From NCBI GenBank assembly GCA_025359285.1, contig JANYGV010000097.1:1-39507 (forward strand): DNA of 39,507 nucleotides. The letters run 5' to 3'. A model generated the notes under the pieces. That model was not told where the DNA came from and made no database searches. It was given only the letters and a program-made list of their open reading frames with translations. The position numbers were made by a program, and so were the translations under genes. Positions within the stretch are counted from its first letter, which is position 1; each line of letters starts with the position of its first letter. This stretch comes from Burkholderiales bacterium (GTDB lineage: Bacteria > Pseudomonadota > Gammaproteobacteria > Burkholderiales > Usitatibacteraceae). Below, piece after piece: positions 10,260 through 19,663 of this stretch.

Positions 10260-11513
10260 TTATTGGCTGGCGGCCGTGTTAATTGCCTTAGCCGGCGCGG
10301 TATTCGAGGCCGGGCCGGACGGCAGCGGCTGGAGTGCGGCAAGATTTTGCTCATATCGCGAAATTTGATCCTGCAAATTACGAATTCGCTCAAAGTGTTG
10401 CTCGACCTGCACTTTTATATCATTCTGAATCGCGGCTTTGGCGGGGTTAGTTTGATCAATGACGACCGGCAAGCGTGCCCGGAGAGCGCGAAACGATTCT
10501 GACGCACGCTGCTCTTCAACTAACTGCGCTTTTGCGGTTGCCAAAAGCTGCTCATGCTGATCAATCTTGGCCGCCTGATCTGCGGATCTGGCGCGGGTTG
10601 GAGATGCAGAAGATTGCAACTGCGGAACCGGTAATGCGTTTATGGATGATCTATGGATGGTGGCGGCAATGGAGGGCGCGGTGACGAGCGCGGTGACGAG
10701 CGTGGTGGCAGGCGCAGTGGCAAAGGTGGGTGCGGTCGGCGCAAACGCGACTAAAGGCATCTTTGCTGGCGCGGCGACGTTCGCAGCAACCTCGACATTG
10801 GTCGGCGTAACCGTCACGGGTGAGAGCTTGACGACCGGCAGTTTGGTGGCCGAGGTCGACGCGGTAATGGCCGGAACGGCTGTGACGACGGCGGTTGTCA
10901 TCGGCTTGGGAGAGGGTGGCAGGCTAGATCGAATAACAGGCGGTGCTACTGCGGCTGAGAGGACATTTGCGGGGGCTACCGAACGCGCGACGGGGGCTGC
11001 CGGTAATGCCGGTAATATTTTAGCAACGGCGGGCATGGGCGATGGTTCTTCAGGCTGCGCGATGGTTGGCGCGACCCCAACGGGAATGAGAAACGGGGAT
11101 GGCGCGGGTTGTGCCACTGCCGCCAACGGGGTTGCAGCCGCTGCCTGGGATGCGTTTTGCGCTGCGCTCAGGGGGCTGCTCTGAGCGGCATCTTGAATCG
11201 CGCCTTTGGCGGTATTTTGTCCGTAGCGTTGACCATCACCCAGCACGCCAGCAGGTGTTGCTGGAATGACGGTAATGGGATCCAGCTCGACCTTATTGGC
11301 ACCCTTGGTAGGCGAATTGGTATAGGTTACACGCCCGTTGGCATCTACCATCTTGTAAATAGCCGCAGCATTCGATGCTGGCACATTCGGGACATTGTTC
11401 ACGCCACCCGTAGCACCCGTGGCACCTATTGCGCTCGCGCATGCGAACGTGGCGCACGCTGTCGCTCTGGTAATCGCAATCAAAAATGATGCTGAATTTA
11501 TTTTTTGATGCAT
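10260..11513 (-). CDS. DUF4124 domain-containing protein, Ala/Pro/Val-rich
   Basis: IYKMVDANGRVTYTNSPTKGANKVELDPI near the N-terminus, long low-complexity middle, C-terminal coiled-coil-like region. Confidence 0.8.
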   Translation of the reverse strand: MHQKINSASFLIAITRATACATFACASAIGATGATGGVNNVPNVPASNAAAIYKMVDANGRVTYTNSPTKGANKVELDPITVIPATPAGVLGDGQRYGQNTAKGAIQDAAQSSPLSAAQNASQAAAATPLAAVAQPAPSPFLIPVGVAPTIAQPEEPSPMPAVAKILPALPAAPVARSVAPANVLSAAVAPPVIRSSLPPSPKPMTTAVVTAVPAITASTSATKLPVVKLSPVTVTPTNVEVAANVAAPAKMPLVAFAPTAPTFATAPATTLVTALVTAPSIAATIHRSSINALPVPQLQSSASPTRARSADQAAKIDQHEQLLATAKAQLVEEQRASESFRALRARLPVVIDQTNPAKAAIQNDIKVQVEQHFERIRNLQDQISRYEQNLAALQPLPSGPASNTAPAKAINTAASQ

Positions 11514-11826
11514 GCAGTTTGCTCCTTGGCAAGCCTGAGCGGGTGGACGAGGGTGTTGGATGCGGTGGAGGCCTCACAACTAACAAAGCACAAAGTCCAC
11601 ATTACCGAATAGTGAGCATATGCGGTTCAATTGGGTTTATCAACGCAATGGGTGGTAGCGGCAACCGCAACGCCCACTACGGGTGGTGAACACACCTGAA
11701 CTCTTGCGGAATATGACAAATAAGCAGTATTTTCAAGCGCATCAGCCGGGTCTTTAACCGTGTTTCTCAAAACAGCTATTGGTCTAAGCACGTTAAAAGG
11801 GACGCTAAAAAAAGAATCTAAAATAC

Positions 11827-11863
11827 AAAAAAGGGCTGCACCAGGAAGGGTGCAGCCCTTTTT
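11827..11863 (-). terminator. Rho-independent terminator downstream of glnA
   Basis: GGGCTGCACC / GGTGCAGCCC stem with flanking A and T runs. Confidence 0.9.
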
Positions 11864-11885
11864 AGAGTAAAGCGGTCTCGAAAAA

Positions 11886-13295
11886 CTAGGACGAATAGTA
11901 CATTTCGTATTCGACAGGATGCGTAGTCATACGGAAACGTGTGACCTCCTGCATTTTGAGTTCGATGTACGCATCGATCATGTCATTCGAGAAAACGCCG
12001 CCGCGCGTCAAGAATTCGCGATCTTTATCCAGATGCTCCAGCGCTTGATCAAGTGACGAGCAAACGGTTGGGATTTTTGCGTCCTCTTCTGGTGGCAAAT
12101 CATACAAATTTTTGTCTGAAGGATCGCCTGGATGAATCTTGTTTTGCACGCCATCAAGACCCGCCATCATCATTGCAGCAAACGCCAAATACGGGTTAGC
12201 AGTCGGATCCGGAAAGCGTACCTCGATGCGACGTGCTTTGTCAGATTGCACGAACGGCACCCGAATCGAAGCGGAACGGTTACGCGCAGAATAGGCTAAT
12301 TTTACCGGCGCTTCGAAACCGGGAACCAGACGTTTGTACGAGTTGGTGCCTGGATTGGTAATCGCGTTCAAGGCGCGCGCGTGTTTGATAATGCCGCCAA
12401 TGTAGTACAGAGCGAATTCAGAAAGGCCGGCGTAGCCATTGCCCGCAAATAAATTCTTGCCATCTTTCCAGATTGATTGGTGAACGTGCATCCCTGAGCC
12501 GTTATCGCCAACAATTGGCTTGGGCATGAAAGTCGCGGTTTTGCCATAACTGTGCGCGACGTTATGCACGGCATATTTCAGAATCTGCGTCCAGTCGGCG
12601 CGCTTGGTGAGTGTTTCGAATTTTGTGCCAATTTCACATTGACCTGCGTTAGCGACTTCGTGATGATGGACTTCAACTTCTACGCCCATGTCCTCAAGCG
12701 CCAGACACATTGCCGAACGAATATCCTGCAATTGGTCAACGGGGGGAACGGGGAAATAACCGCCCTTGACTGGAGGACGGTGACCCAAATTACCGCCCTC
12801 AAATTTTTCCGCATTGGACCATGCGGCTTCTTCGGAAAAGACTTTGCAGTAGCTGCCCGACATATCGACATTAAATTCGACTGAATCAAAAATGAAAAAT
12901 TCGGGCTCTGGGCCGAAATAAGCCACATCACCAATGCCGGATGCCTTCAAATAGGCCTCGGCACGCTTGGCAAGTGAGCGCGGATCACGGTCGTAACCTT
13001 TACCAGTCGATGGCTCATGCACATCGCATGAAAGTACCAGCGTGGATTCATCAAAAAATGGATCAATAAACGCGCTATCGGCGTCTGGCATAAGCAACAT
13101 ATCGGAGGCTTCGATGCCTTTCCAGCCAGCGATAGACGATCCGTCGAACGCGTGGCCTTCGGTAAACTTTTCCTCGTTAAACGCTTTCACGGGAACCGTA
13201 ACGTGCTGTTCCTTGCCTTTGGTGTCGGTGAAGCGAAAGTCAACGAATTTGACTTCGCTATCCTTCACCATTTTCATTACTTTTGCGATGGCCAT
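11886..13295 (-). CDS. glnA: Type I glutamine synthetase
   Basis: [53 protein letters not shown], and adenylylation-region NLYDLPPEE. Confidence 0.97.
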   Translation of the reverse strand: MAIAKVMKMVKDSEVKFVDFRFTDTKGKEQHVTVPVKAFNEEKFTEGHAFDGSSIAGWKGIEASDMLLMPDADSAFIDPFFDESTLVLSCDVHEPSTGKGYDRDPRSLAKRAEAYLKASGIGDVAYFGPEPEFFIFDSVEFNVDMSGSYCKVFSEEAAWSNAEKFEGGNLGHRPPVKGGYFPVPPVDQLQDIRSAMCLALEDMGVEVEVHHHEVANAGQCEIGTKFETLTKRADWTQILKYAVHNVAHSYGKTATFMPKPIVGDNGSGMHVHQSIWKDGKNLFAGNGYAGLSEFALYYIGGIIKHARALNAITNPGTNSYKRLVPGFEAPVKLAYSARNRSASIRVPFVQSDKARRIEVRFPDPTANPYLAFAAMMMAGLDGVQNKIHPGDPSDKNLYDLPPEEDAKIPTVCSSLDQALEHLDKDREFLTRGGVFSNDMIDAYIELKMQEVTRFRMTTHPVEYEMYYSS

Positions 13296-13455
13296 TTTTT
13301 CTCCGATTGAGTGGTGTTAAATAAAGGGAAACGGTAGCAGATGGGTCGGTGTGCGGCTGTATCTTTAACGTGATTTTGAGGCGCAATTATGCAACGCTTG
13401 ATCGCGGATTAATATTTACACCGACAGCAATAGAATTAAGAGGTTACAACATTTA

Positions 13456-13471
13456 GCAGAATACATGCCAT
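13456..13471 (-). promoter_or_regulatory. Candidate sigma-54 promoter of glnA
   Basis: Minus strand ATGGCATGTATTCTGCTA; GG-N10-GC spacing. Confidence 0.55.
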
Positions 13472-13531
13472 GGACGCATACGCGCTAAGCCGTTGAGGCG
13501 AAATTACTTTTTTTAAAACGTAAATTTTAAT

Positions 13532-13578
13532 TGCGCCAATTTAGTGCGCAACATTAGCTATTGCACCAAAATAGCGCG
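13532..13578. promoter_or_regulatory. Two NtrC-box-like sequences upstream of glnA
   Basis: TGCGCCAATTTAGTGCG (13532-13548) and TGCACCAAAATAGCGCG (13562-13578) resemble TGCACCA-N3-TGGTGCA; centres 30 bp apart and about 96 and 126 bp upstream of the predicted start site. Confidence 0.6.
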
Positions 13579-13738
13579 GTCGTAATTGCTCCATAAATGG
13601 CGCCACGATTGCACTGAAAAAATATGGCAAGCTACAACACTATTTGAAATCCGAAGTTAGTTTTGCGGCACATATACCCACCATCGGGCTTTATTCTGTA
13701 TTTCATCACGCGGCAATTCTGGGGGCTTATCTAAAAAT

Positions 13739-14593
13739 ATGACAGACCAATACGCCGTCATTGGCAACCCAATTGCTCATTCAAAGTCGCCGTTGATCCA
13801 TGCTGCGTTTGCACGCGAAGTGGGTCACGATATTTCTTATAACCGCATGCTGGTGCCGATCAATCAGTTTCGGGCGGCACTCGACGAATTTCGCAGTAAG
13901 GGGGCACGTGGTGCAAATGTCACTCTACCGTTCAAATTTGAAGCGTTTAAATATGCAACTCAGCTGACAGATCGTGCAAAAGCCAGCGGTGCGGTCAATG
14001 TGCTGCGGTTTAATGAGCTGGGCGATGGGCAAAGCGGCGCAGAAGTTTTAGGCGATAACACCGACGGCATCGGCCTCACCCGTGACATCACTCAAAACTT
14101 GGGCATGGCACTCAAAGGCGCACGCATATTATTAATCGGCGCAGGGGGCGCGGCCTATGGCGTGGCGGGCGCTTTACTCGACGAAAGCCCGACGTCATTG
14201 ACTATTACCAATCGCACTTATGTGAAGGCGCAGGCTCTAGCTGCCACATTAAGCAGCAAATATCCTGGCTCAAACGCACTAGCAATTAGCACGGACGAAC
14301 TTGCCGACCAACCGTTCGATATTATTATTAATGCGACGTCAGCCAGCATGACTGAACCTTCAGGCAATGAAGTGCCGCTGGTGCCCGCGACCTGCTTCGG
14401 TAAAGCCTCGCTTGCATACGAGATGATGTATGGCAAAGGTCAGACTGCGTTTTTACAGCTCGCCGCGCAATCCGGCGCACGCACAGCGGATGGAGTGGGT
14501 ATGCTGGTGGAGCAAGCGGCGGAAGCATTTTTTGTGTGGCGTGGCGTCAAAGTTAAAACTGCGCCCCTTATATCCTCGCTTAAACAAGGCTAA
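13739..14593 (+). CDS. aroE: Shikimate dehydrogenase
   Basis: YAVIGNPIAHSKSPLIHAAFA, GANVTLPFK, LLIGAGGAAYGVAGALL. Confidence 0.95.
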   Translation: MTDQYAVIGNPIAHSKSPLIHAAFAREVGHDISYNRMLVPINQFRAALDEFRSKGARGANVTLPFKFEAFKYATQLTDRAKASGAVNVLRFNELGDGQSGAEVLGDNTDGIGLTRDITQNLGMALKGARILLIGAGGAAYGVAGALLDESPTSLTITNRTYVKAQALAATLSSKYPGSNALAISTDELADQPFDIIINATSASMTEPSGNEVPLVPATCFGKASLAYEMMYGKGQTAFLQLAAQSGARTADGVGMLVEQAAEAFFVWRGVKVKTAPLISSLKQG

Positions 14594-14725
14594 CGCTAAC
14601 CATGCGCTTTCAACAAACACTTCTGTTTGTCTGAAAGCCGAAATGCACTTGCCGAGCCCGCGCGTTGATCACGATGGATTGAACCGTTGGCAGCAGCGAT
14701 TGGATATTCGGTGATGGGCTAATGA

Positions 14726-15322
14726 CTATTCCTCATCATCGCCAGCAGCCGAGCCTTTTAGCTCATACAACCAACAGATTTTGCGAGTCTCAGGCGCGGA
14801 GAGCCTATCGCCCATCAGGCCGCAGCGGTAGGCGCGCGCCGACAAACGTTCAAAATGCTGACAACTTGCGCAGCTCCCAAATGGGCTGCCTTCGTTGTCG
14901 GCTTGGAAAGTGGATAAGGTCTCGCGCAACGCCGAAACCGCGTTACGAATGCGGTTGGGGCTGATATTCCGGGTTGCGTGTTGCCAAGCCAGTTGCGGCT
15001 GGTTGTCGTAAAGAAACTGCTCGCCTGCCTGCGAGAGTCGTAACCGCACCACTCGCCGATCCAGATCATCTTCATAACGCTCGATCAATCCACGTCGATC
15101 CAGCAGCAGCAGGCTCTGTGAGGCCGTACCCTTGGTGATGCCAACATATTCAGCGAGTGCCTGCGGCGTATTGGAGTATCGATTTGCTTTGGAAAGATAA
15201 ACTAACGCCTCAACATGTACAGGCTGTAGTTGTTCGTCGCTACCGACACGCCGCGCTTCTGCCCGCATCAGATTGCCAAGCCGCTCGATAAGCTCCAGAA
15301 GGACTAACGGGCTTTTATCCAT
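14726..15322 (-). CDS. MarR-family transcriptional regulator with C-terminal four-cysteine motif
   Basis: Winged-helix region YVGITKGTASQSLLLLDRRGLIERYEDDLDRRVVRLRLS; C-terminus CASCQHFERLSARAYRCGLMGDRLSAPETRKICWLYEL. Confidence 0.85.
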   Translation of the reverse strand: MDKSPLVLLELIERLGNLMRAEARRVGSDEQLQPVHVEALVYLSKANRYSNTPQALAEYVGITKGTASQSLLLLDRRGLIERYEDDLDRRVVRLRLSQAGEQFLYDNQPQLAWQHATRNISPNRIRNAVSALRETLSTFQADNEGSPFGSCASCQHFERLSARAYRCGLMGDRLSAPETRKICWLYELKGSAAGDDEE

Positions 15323-15516
15323 ACGAAGTAATTAGCAATTGAGGTATGCGGAGATTCATAAAGGCACAATCGGTTGGCAAGTAGCCAGATTTAGACAGAG
15401 GTCAGCGCTACGGTTAAGGTCTGAACCAGGGAGCATCAATTCGTTGCCTTGGAAGGCGTCGTGAAAGAAATGGTTTCGACTCGCTACTATACAAGCCCTA
15501 TTTTTTGTCAATCCTT

Positions 15517-15539
15517 TTTAGTATTGAGTCGATACTAAA
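15517..15539. promoter_or_regulatory. Perfect inverted repeat, candidate MarR operator
   Basis: TTTAGTAT-tgagtcg-ATACTAAA, adjacent to a TTGACA on the minus strand. Confidence 0.55.
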
Positions 15540-15584
15540 TTAATGCTACCGTCTTTTCAAGACTTTTGCGAGCGGCTTGACAAT

Positions 15585-15956
15585 CTATAGTGTGAACTTG
15601 ATCACTTCCCCGGCTTGCTCGCTGATGACGCGAGCAAGCAGGTCCGTTAACGGCTCACCCGTTCGCGTGTTGCACCAGGGCTGGCCAGAAGCTGACGAAA
15701 GATGGTCGCTGACGGCTGCTGCGTCATAGCGAAAATGAAAGCCGCCTGACTTTGCCGCCACCCAAATCTCGCGATTCGGCGTCTGGCGATTCACGATAAC
15801 CTTACTGTTATTTTCAAACGTCAATGTAAGAATGCCGCCGTTGAGTTCCGCGTCAATATCCGTCTTGGCGTGATCCATTGCCGACTCGACACGCGCCAGA
15901 ATGTCATCGACCCGTTTGTGAAATTCGCTCTCCACCATCATTAAAGGAGCGCTCAT
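15585..15956 (-). CDS. cyaY: Iron donor protein CyaY (bacterial frataxin)
   Basis: MVESEFHKRVDDILARVESAMD...DIDAELNGGILTLTFENNSKVIVNRQTPNREIWVAAKSGGFHF. Confidence 0.94.
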   Translation of the reverse strand: MSAPLMMVESEFHKRVDDILARVESAMDHAKTDIDAELNGGILTLTFENNSKVIVNRQTPNREIWVAAKSGGFHFRYDAAAVSDHLSSASGQPWCNTRTGEPLTDLLARVISEQAGEVIKFTL

Positions 15957-16000
15957 GTGCGTGATAACATCGGTTTCATTTTCCCACCCTTGAATTTTCT

Positions 16001-16180
16001 ATGCGCAAAATCAGTCACCCTAAAACCATCCCGGTAATTCTAATCGTTTTGCTAATCTCCGCCACCACCGCATTAAGCGCCTGCGGTCAGCGTGGGCCAC
16101 TGAAGCTGCCGGAGCGCAGCACTCCTGCCGAGCCCACCAGCGCAACCAGGCCGACACCGCAAGAAAGCACCAAAAAATGA
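16001..16180 (+). CDS. Small lipoprotein, LptM/YifL-like (59 aa, not in ORF track)
   Basis: MRKISHPKTIPVILIVLLISATTALSACGQRGPLKLPERSTPAEPTSATRPTPQESTKK; lipobox LSAC followed by GQRGPLKLP; stop overlaps the lysA start (ATGA). Confidence 0.85.
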   Translation: MRKISHPKTIPVILIVLLISATTALSACGQRGPLKLPERSTPAEPTSATRPTPQESTKK

Positions 16181-17475
16181 GCGCTGCACTTAATATGTTT
16201 GGCGTTCATCGAGTTCTGGCTGGCGACTTGCACATGGAAGATGTTGCGCTATCGGAAATAGCGGGCAGCTTCGGTACGCCAACGTTTGTCTACTCTCGGG
16301 CAGCACTTACAACGGCGTATCAACAACTCGACAATGCCCTTAAAAAAACCCGTAACGGCAAGCCGCACCTCATTTGCTACGCTGTAAAAGCAAATTCTAA
16401 TCTCGCGGTTTTGAGTGTGTTTGCCAAGCTGGGCGCTGGCTTCGATATCGTTTCGGGCGGCGAGTTACGGCGTGTATTGGCGGCAGGCGGCGCACCGGAA
16501 AAGGTGGTTTTTTCGGGCTTGGGCAAAACTCGCGACGAGATTTCGTTTGCACTTTTAACGGGGATCAAAGGTTTTAATGTTGAGTCAGAGTCTGAACTCA
16601 GGCGTATTAGCGAGATAGCCGTCGCCATAAACAAAATCGCCCGGATAAGTTTGCGGGTTAACCCGGATGTTGACGCCAAAACCCATCCATACATATCGAC
16701 AGGGCTAAAGAATAATAAATTTGGGGTGGCATTTGATCGCGCAATCGGCACGTATCAGCTTGCGTCGTCACTGCCCAATATCGAAATTGCAGGTGTGGAT
16801 TGCCACATCGGCTCGCAACTTTCAGACGCATCGCCGCTTCTGGAAGCGATGGGACGGCTCGTCAATCTGGCCGATAAGCTTGAGTCAATCGGTATCCCTA
16901 TTCAACACATCTGCCCTGGTGGCGGGATCGGTATCACCTATGCCGATGAGCCCAATATTAATATTGAAAATTATGTGGCCGCGCTTGAACAGGCCCTGAG
17001 TAGCGGCGGCAAAACCCGAGATGTGGAACTGCTGCTTGAGCCGGGCCGCCTCCTCACCGGGAACGCTGGCGTGCTGCTCACCAAGGTCGAGTATGTAAAA
17101 CCCACTGACAGTAAAAATTTCCTGGTCGTGGACGCCGCCATGAACGATCTAATTCGACCATCTCTCTATCAGGCGCATCACGAAATCGTGATGGCCGCCG
17201 CCAGCAAAGATGCGGTGTCGCGCATTTACGACGTTGTGGGACCGGTCTGCGAAAGTGCTGATGTACTAGGCCGTGATCGCACGTTGGCTGCGCGCGAGGG
17301 CGACCTCGTGGCAATTCTGTCTGCGGGCGCATATGGCTTTGTAATGTCATCCAACTACAACACGCGCCCACGCGCTGCCGAGGTCATGGTGGATGGCGCA
17401 AACGCACAACTGGTTCGGGCGCGCGAGACGATTGATGAGCTGTTTCGCGGCGAATATTTGGTAAACCTGTGCTGA
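16177..17475 (+). CDS. lysA: Diaminopimelate decarboxylase
   Basis: CYAVKANSNLAVL, FDIVSGGEL, HIGSQL, CESADVLGRDR, GAYGFVMSSNYNTRPRAAEV. Confidence 0.96.
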   Translation: MSAALNMFGVHRVLAGDLHMEDVALSEIAGSFGTPTFVYSRAALTTAYQQLDNALKKTRNGKPHLICYAVKANSNLAVLSVFAKLGAGFDIVSGGELRRVLAAGGAPEKVVFSGLGKTRDEISFALLTGIKGFNVESESELRRISEIAVAINKIARISLRVNPDVDAKTHPYISTGLKNNKFGVAFDRAIGTYQLASSLPNIEIAGVDCHIGSQLSDASPLLEAMGRLVNLADKLESIGIPIQHICPGGGIGITYADEPNINIENYVAALEQALSSGGKTRDVELLLEPGRLLTGNAGVLLTKVEYVKPTDSKNFLVVDAAMNDLIRPSLYQAHHEIVMAAASKDAVSRIYDVVGPVCESADVLGRDRTLAAREGDLVAILSAGAYGFVMSSNYNTRPRAAEVMVDGANAQLVRARETIDELFRGEYLVNLC

Positions 17476-17574
17476 ATAGAGCCACTAAAACAATTGAACC
17501 GCGCGCCGGTTTTTTTGAGCAAAATCTGAATTCCTCCGATCCAAATTCTCTGCAAAAACTTGAGGCCTAATATA

Positions 17575-17597
17575 ATTAGTATCGATTCGCTACCAAT
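17575..17597. promoter_or_regulatory. Sequence related to the 15517 inverted repeat, candidate operator
   Basis: ATTAGTATCGATTCGCTACCAAT versus TTTAGTATCGACTCAATACTAAA (reverse complement of 15517-15539), 17 of 23 positions by eye. Confidence 0.35.
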
Positions 17598-17892
17598 TTG
17601 TAAAGGCTGTAAACAAATAACCACTCTTGACATCATTCAAAAGTGGTGCGCGAAAATATTTCTGTATAGAATCCGTAACACCAAGTGCTCGCGATGTCTC
17701 ATAAACATTTGGTGTTCTTTTCAGATGCGTGTGAAACAACCGCGAGCGGAGTGAGGTTGTTTTGCCATCTGTATTCTCAGGCATTCGCCATCTCGCTCAG
17801 TCGTTCGTCCGAACTGATTTTTTGGTAGTACGGCATAACCGCGCCGTACGCGATATCAAGCGATTCGGTCCAACCATCGAAAGGAGTTGATC

Positions 17893-18342
17893 ATGGCAAC
17901 AGCCAAGAAACCGGCAGCGAAACCAGCTGCAAAAAAGCCGGTAGCAAAGAAACCAGCAGCAAAAGCAGTCGCTAAGAAGCCAGCAGCAAAGAAGCCCGCT
18001 GTTAAAAAACCAGCAGCAAAACCTGCCGCTAAAAAAGCAGTGGCAAAGAAGCCCGCTGCTAAAAAAGCAGTAGCGAAGAAACCTGCCGCCAAAAAAGCAG
18101 TGGCTAAAAAGCCCGCTGCCAAAAAAGCAGTAGCGAAAAAACCCGCTGCTAAAAAGCCCGCTGCCAAAAAAGCGGTAGCCAAGAAACCTGCTGCCAAAAA
18201 AGCTGCACCCAAAAAGCCTGCTGCCAAAGTAATGGCAAAGCCTGCTGCAAAGAAGGCCGCGCCGAAGAAAAAGGCGGCAGTCGCCAAACCAGCGCCAATG
18301 ATTGCTCCGGTAATCACGCCGCTCATCAAACCGATGGGCTAA
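17893..18342 (+). CDS. Histone H1-like Lys/Ala/Pro-rich repeat DNA-binding protein
   Basis: [20 protein letters not shown]... with repeated AAKK(P/A)(A/V) units; AAGGAG ribosome-binding site just upstream. Confidence 0.85.
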   Translation: MATAKKPAAKPAAKKPVAKKPAAKAVAKKPAAKKPAVKKPAAKPAAKKAVAKKPAAKKAVAKKPAAKKAVAKKPAAKKAVAKKPAAKKPAAKKAVAKKPAAKKAAPKKPAAKVMAKPAAKKAAPKKKAAVAKPAPMIAPVITPLIKPMG

Positions 18343-18371
18343 GCTGTAAAGCGTTAGCTGTAATACCGATT

Positions 18372-18413
18372 CCGATCCGTACGGGAGCATTTTTTCTTTG
18401 CCCGACGGATCGG
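18372..18413. other. Long near-perfect hairpin after the H1-like gene
   Basis: CCGATCCGTACGGG / CCCGACGGATCGG with one unpaired base, loop containing a T run. Confidence 0.5.
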
Positions 18414-18575
18414 GTTGTCTTCGGAGATTTTAATATGAATAAGAAGCACATCAATCACTCGCTGCTGCCTCAATCGCTGCCACCCCTATCTGCTTGCGAA
18501 CATGGTCAGCGCCGTTCATCCGGACGCCCACGAGACGCGCGCCCACCACGCCGAGATCGTCCGTTGCGCTAAAAT

Positions 18576-18920
18576 TTATTTTTTGTTGCGCAGCTGCCTG
18601 ACGATGGAATAAATCGCTGCAGCGCTCATCAGGTAGAGAATTGGAACCAAAATAACTAGATCGATGCGAAGAAAATGCTTCGAGCCTTCTGACGCGCTAG
18701 CACGATCCATTGCTGCCGACATTTGCAATTCATAAAAACCAAATATCAGCCATAAAAATCCTGCAAATACGGCGGCTTCACGAAAAAACGTTTTATCAAA
18801 CGCCTTACCTGCCTTAGCGGTGAGAAGCATTTGCGTTGCAAATAAAAATACCGCAATCGTGACGCCTGCGTAGGGCCAATACGCGATTAGCGCCGCGGGG
18901 CCGAAAAAAATCGATGACAT
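18576..18920 (-). CDS. Small membrane protein of unknown function
   Basis: Directly downstream of mtgA on the same strand; several hydrophobic segments (YAGVTIAVFLFATQMLL, EAAVFAGFLWLIFGFYEL, IDLVILVPILYLMSAAAIYSIV). Confidence 0.65.
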   Translation of the reverse strand: MSSIFFGPAALIAYWPYAGVTIAVFLFATQMLLTAKAGKAFDKTFFREAAVFAGFLWLIFGFYELQMSAAMDRASASEGSKHFLRIDLVILVPILYLMSAAAIYSIVRQLRNKK

Positions 18921-18953
18921 AAAAATTTTATTTAGATGTGAACATGCCAAAGT

Positions 18954-19649
18954 CTAAGGCAAATCTGCCTGCGGCATGCGCTGTAAAATTATTTCTGTTT
19001 TTCGTAATAACCACGGTGCATTACGATTCCCATCGTAAAACCGGGGGCGCGGCACCATCGCGGCTAATTTTGCAGACTGTTCACGCGTAAGGCGGGAGGC
19101 TGACACGCCGTAGTAATGGCGAGCCGCCGCTTCTGCGCCAAAAATACCATCTCCCCACTCGATCACGTTGAGATAAATTTCAAAAATTCGCTCTTTATCG
19201 AGGATCGATTCCATCATGACGGTAATGAGCGCCTCCTCTCCTTTGCGAATTGCCGAGCGCTCGCCCGACAGAAAAAGGTTTTTAGCCAGCTGCTGCGAAA
19301 TTGTCGAGCCACCCGCCACGACCTTGCCTTTTTTCTGATTTTTTTCCAGCGCTTTCTGAATCCCTTCCCAGTCAAAGCCCTCATGATCGGCAAATTTTGA
19401 ATCCTCTGCGACAATAATCGCGCGTTTCAAATTGCTGGAAATTTTGTCATAGGGCACCCATGCATACTGAAGCTTGGCCGCCGCATCCGCTCCCTGCATC
19501 GCGTCAAGCCGCGCCCGCATGAACGCCGTACTGGTGGGGGCATGATCAATCCACCACCATAGTTTGATCGCGACGTATGTTTGGTAAGCGATAAACAGCA
19601 TGACGACAAGCGCCAACGCCAGAGCGCAGTAGCGAAGCAGTTTGCTCAT
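18954..19649 (-). CDS. mtgA: Monofunctional biosynthetic peptidoglycan transglycosylase
   Basis: AEDSKFADHEGFDWEGIQKALEKN, GGSTISQQLAKNLFLSGERS, EIYLNVIEWGDGIFGAEAAARHYYG. Confidence 0.95.
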   Translation of the reverse strand: MSKLLRYCALALALVVMLFIAYQTYVAIKLWWWIDHAPTSTAFMRARLDAMQGADAAAKLQYAWVPYDKISSNLKRAIIVAEDSKFADHEGFDWEGIQKALEKNQKKGKVVAGGSTISQQLAKNLFLSGERSAIRKGEEALITVMMESILDKERIFEIYLNVIEWGDGIFGAEAAARHYYGVSASRLTREQSAKLAAMVPRPRFYDGNRNAPWLLRKTEIILQRMPQADLP

Positions 19650-19663
19650 GAAAAGTGAGGCGG

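Noticed and set aside
10642-11184. 180-aa plus-strand Ala/Val/Gly-rich ORF
   Set aside because: Antisense to the low-complexity part of the DUF4124 gene; composition explains it.
17893-18342. Regularly repeated short units suggesting a CRISPR-like array
   Set aside because: Units are codon-phase AAKKPA coding repeats with no spacers.
17797-18390. Minus-strand ORFs with FFGSGLFS / [14 protein letters not shown] repeats
   Set aside because: Exact antisense of the Lys/Ala/Pro repeats of the H1-like gene; the plus frame has a ribosome-binding site and a known family pattern.
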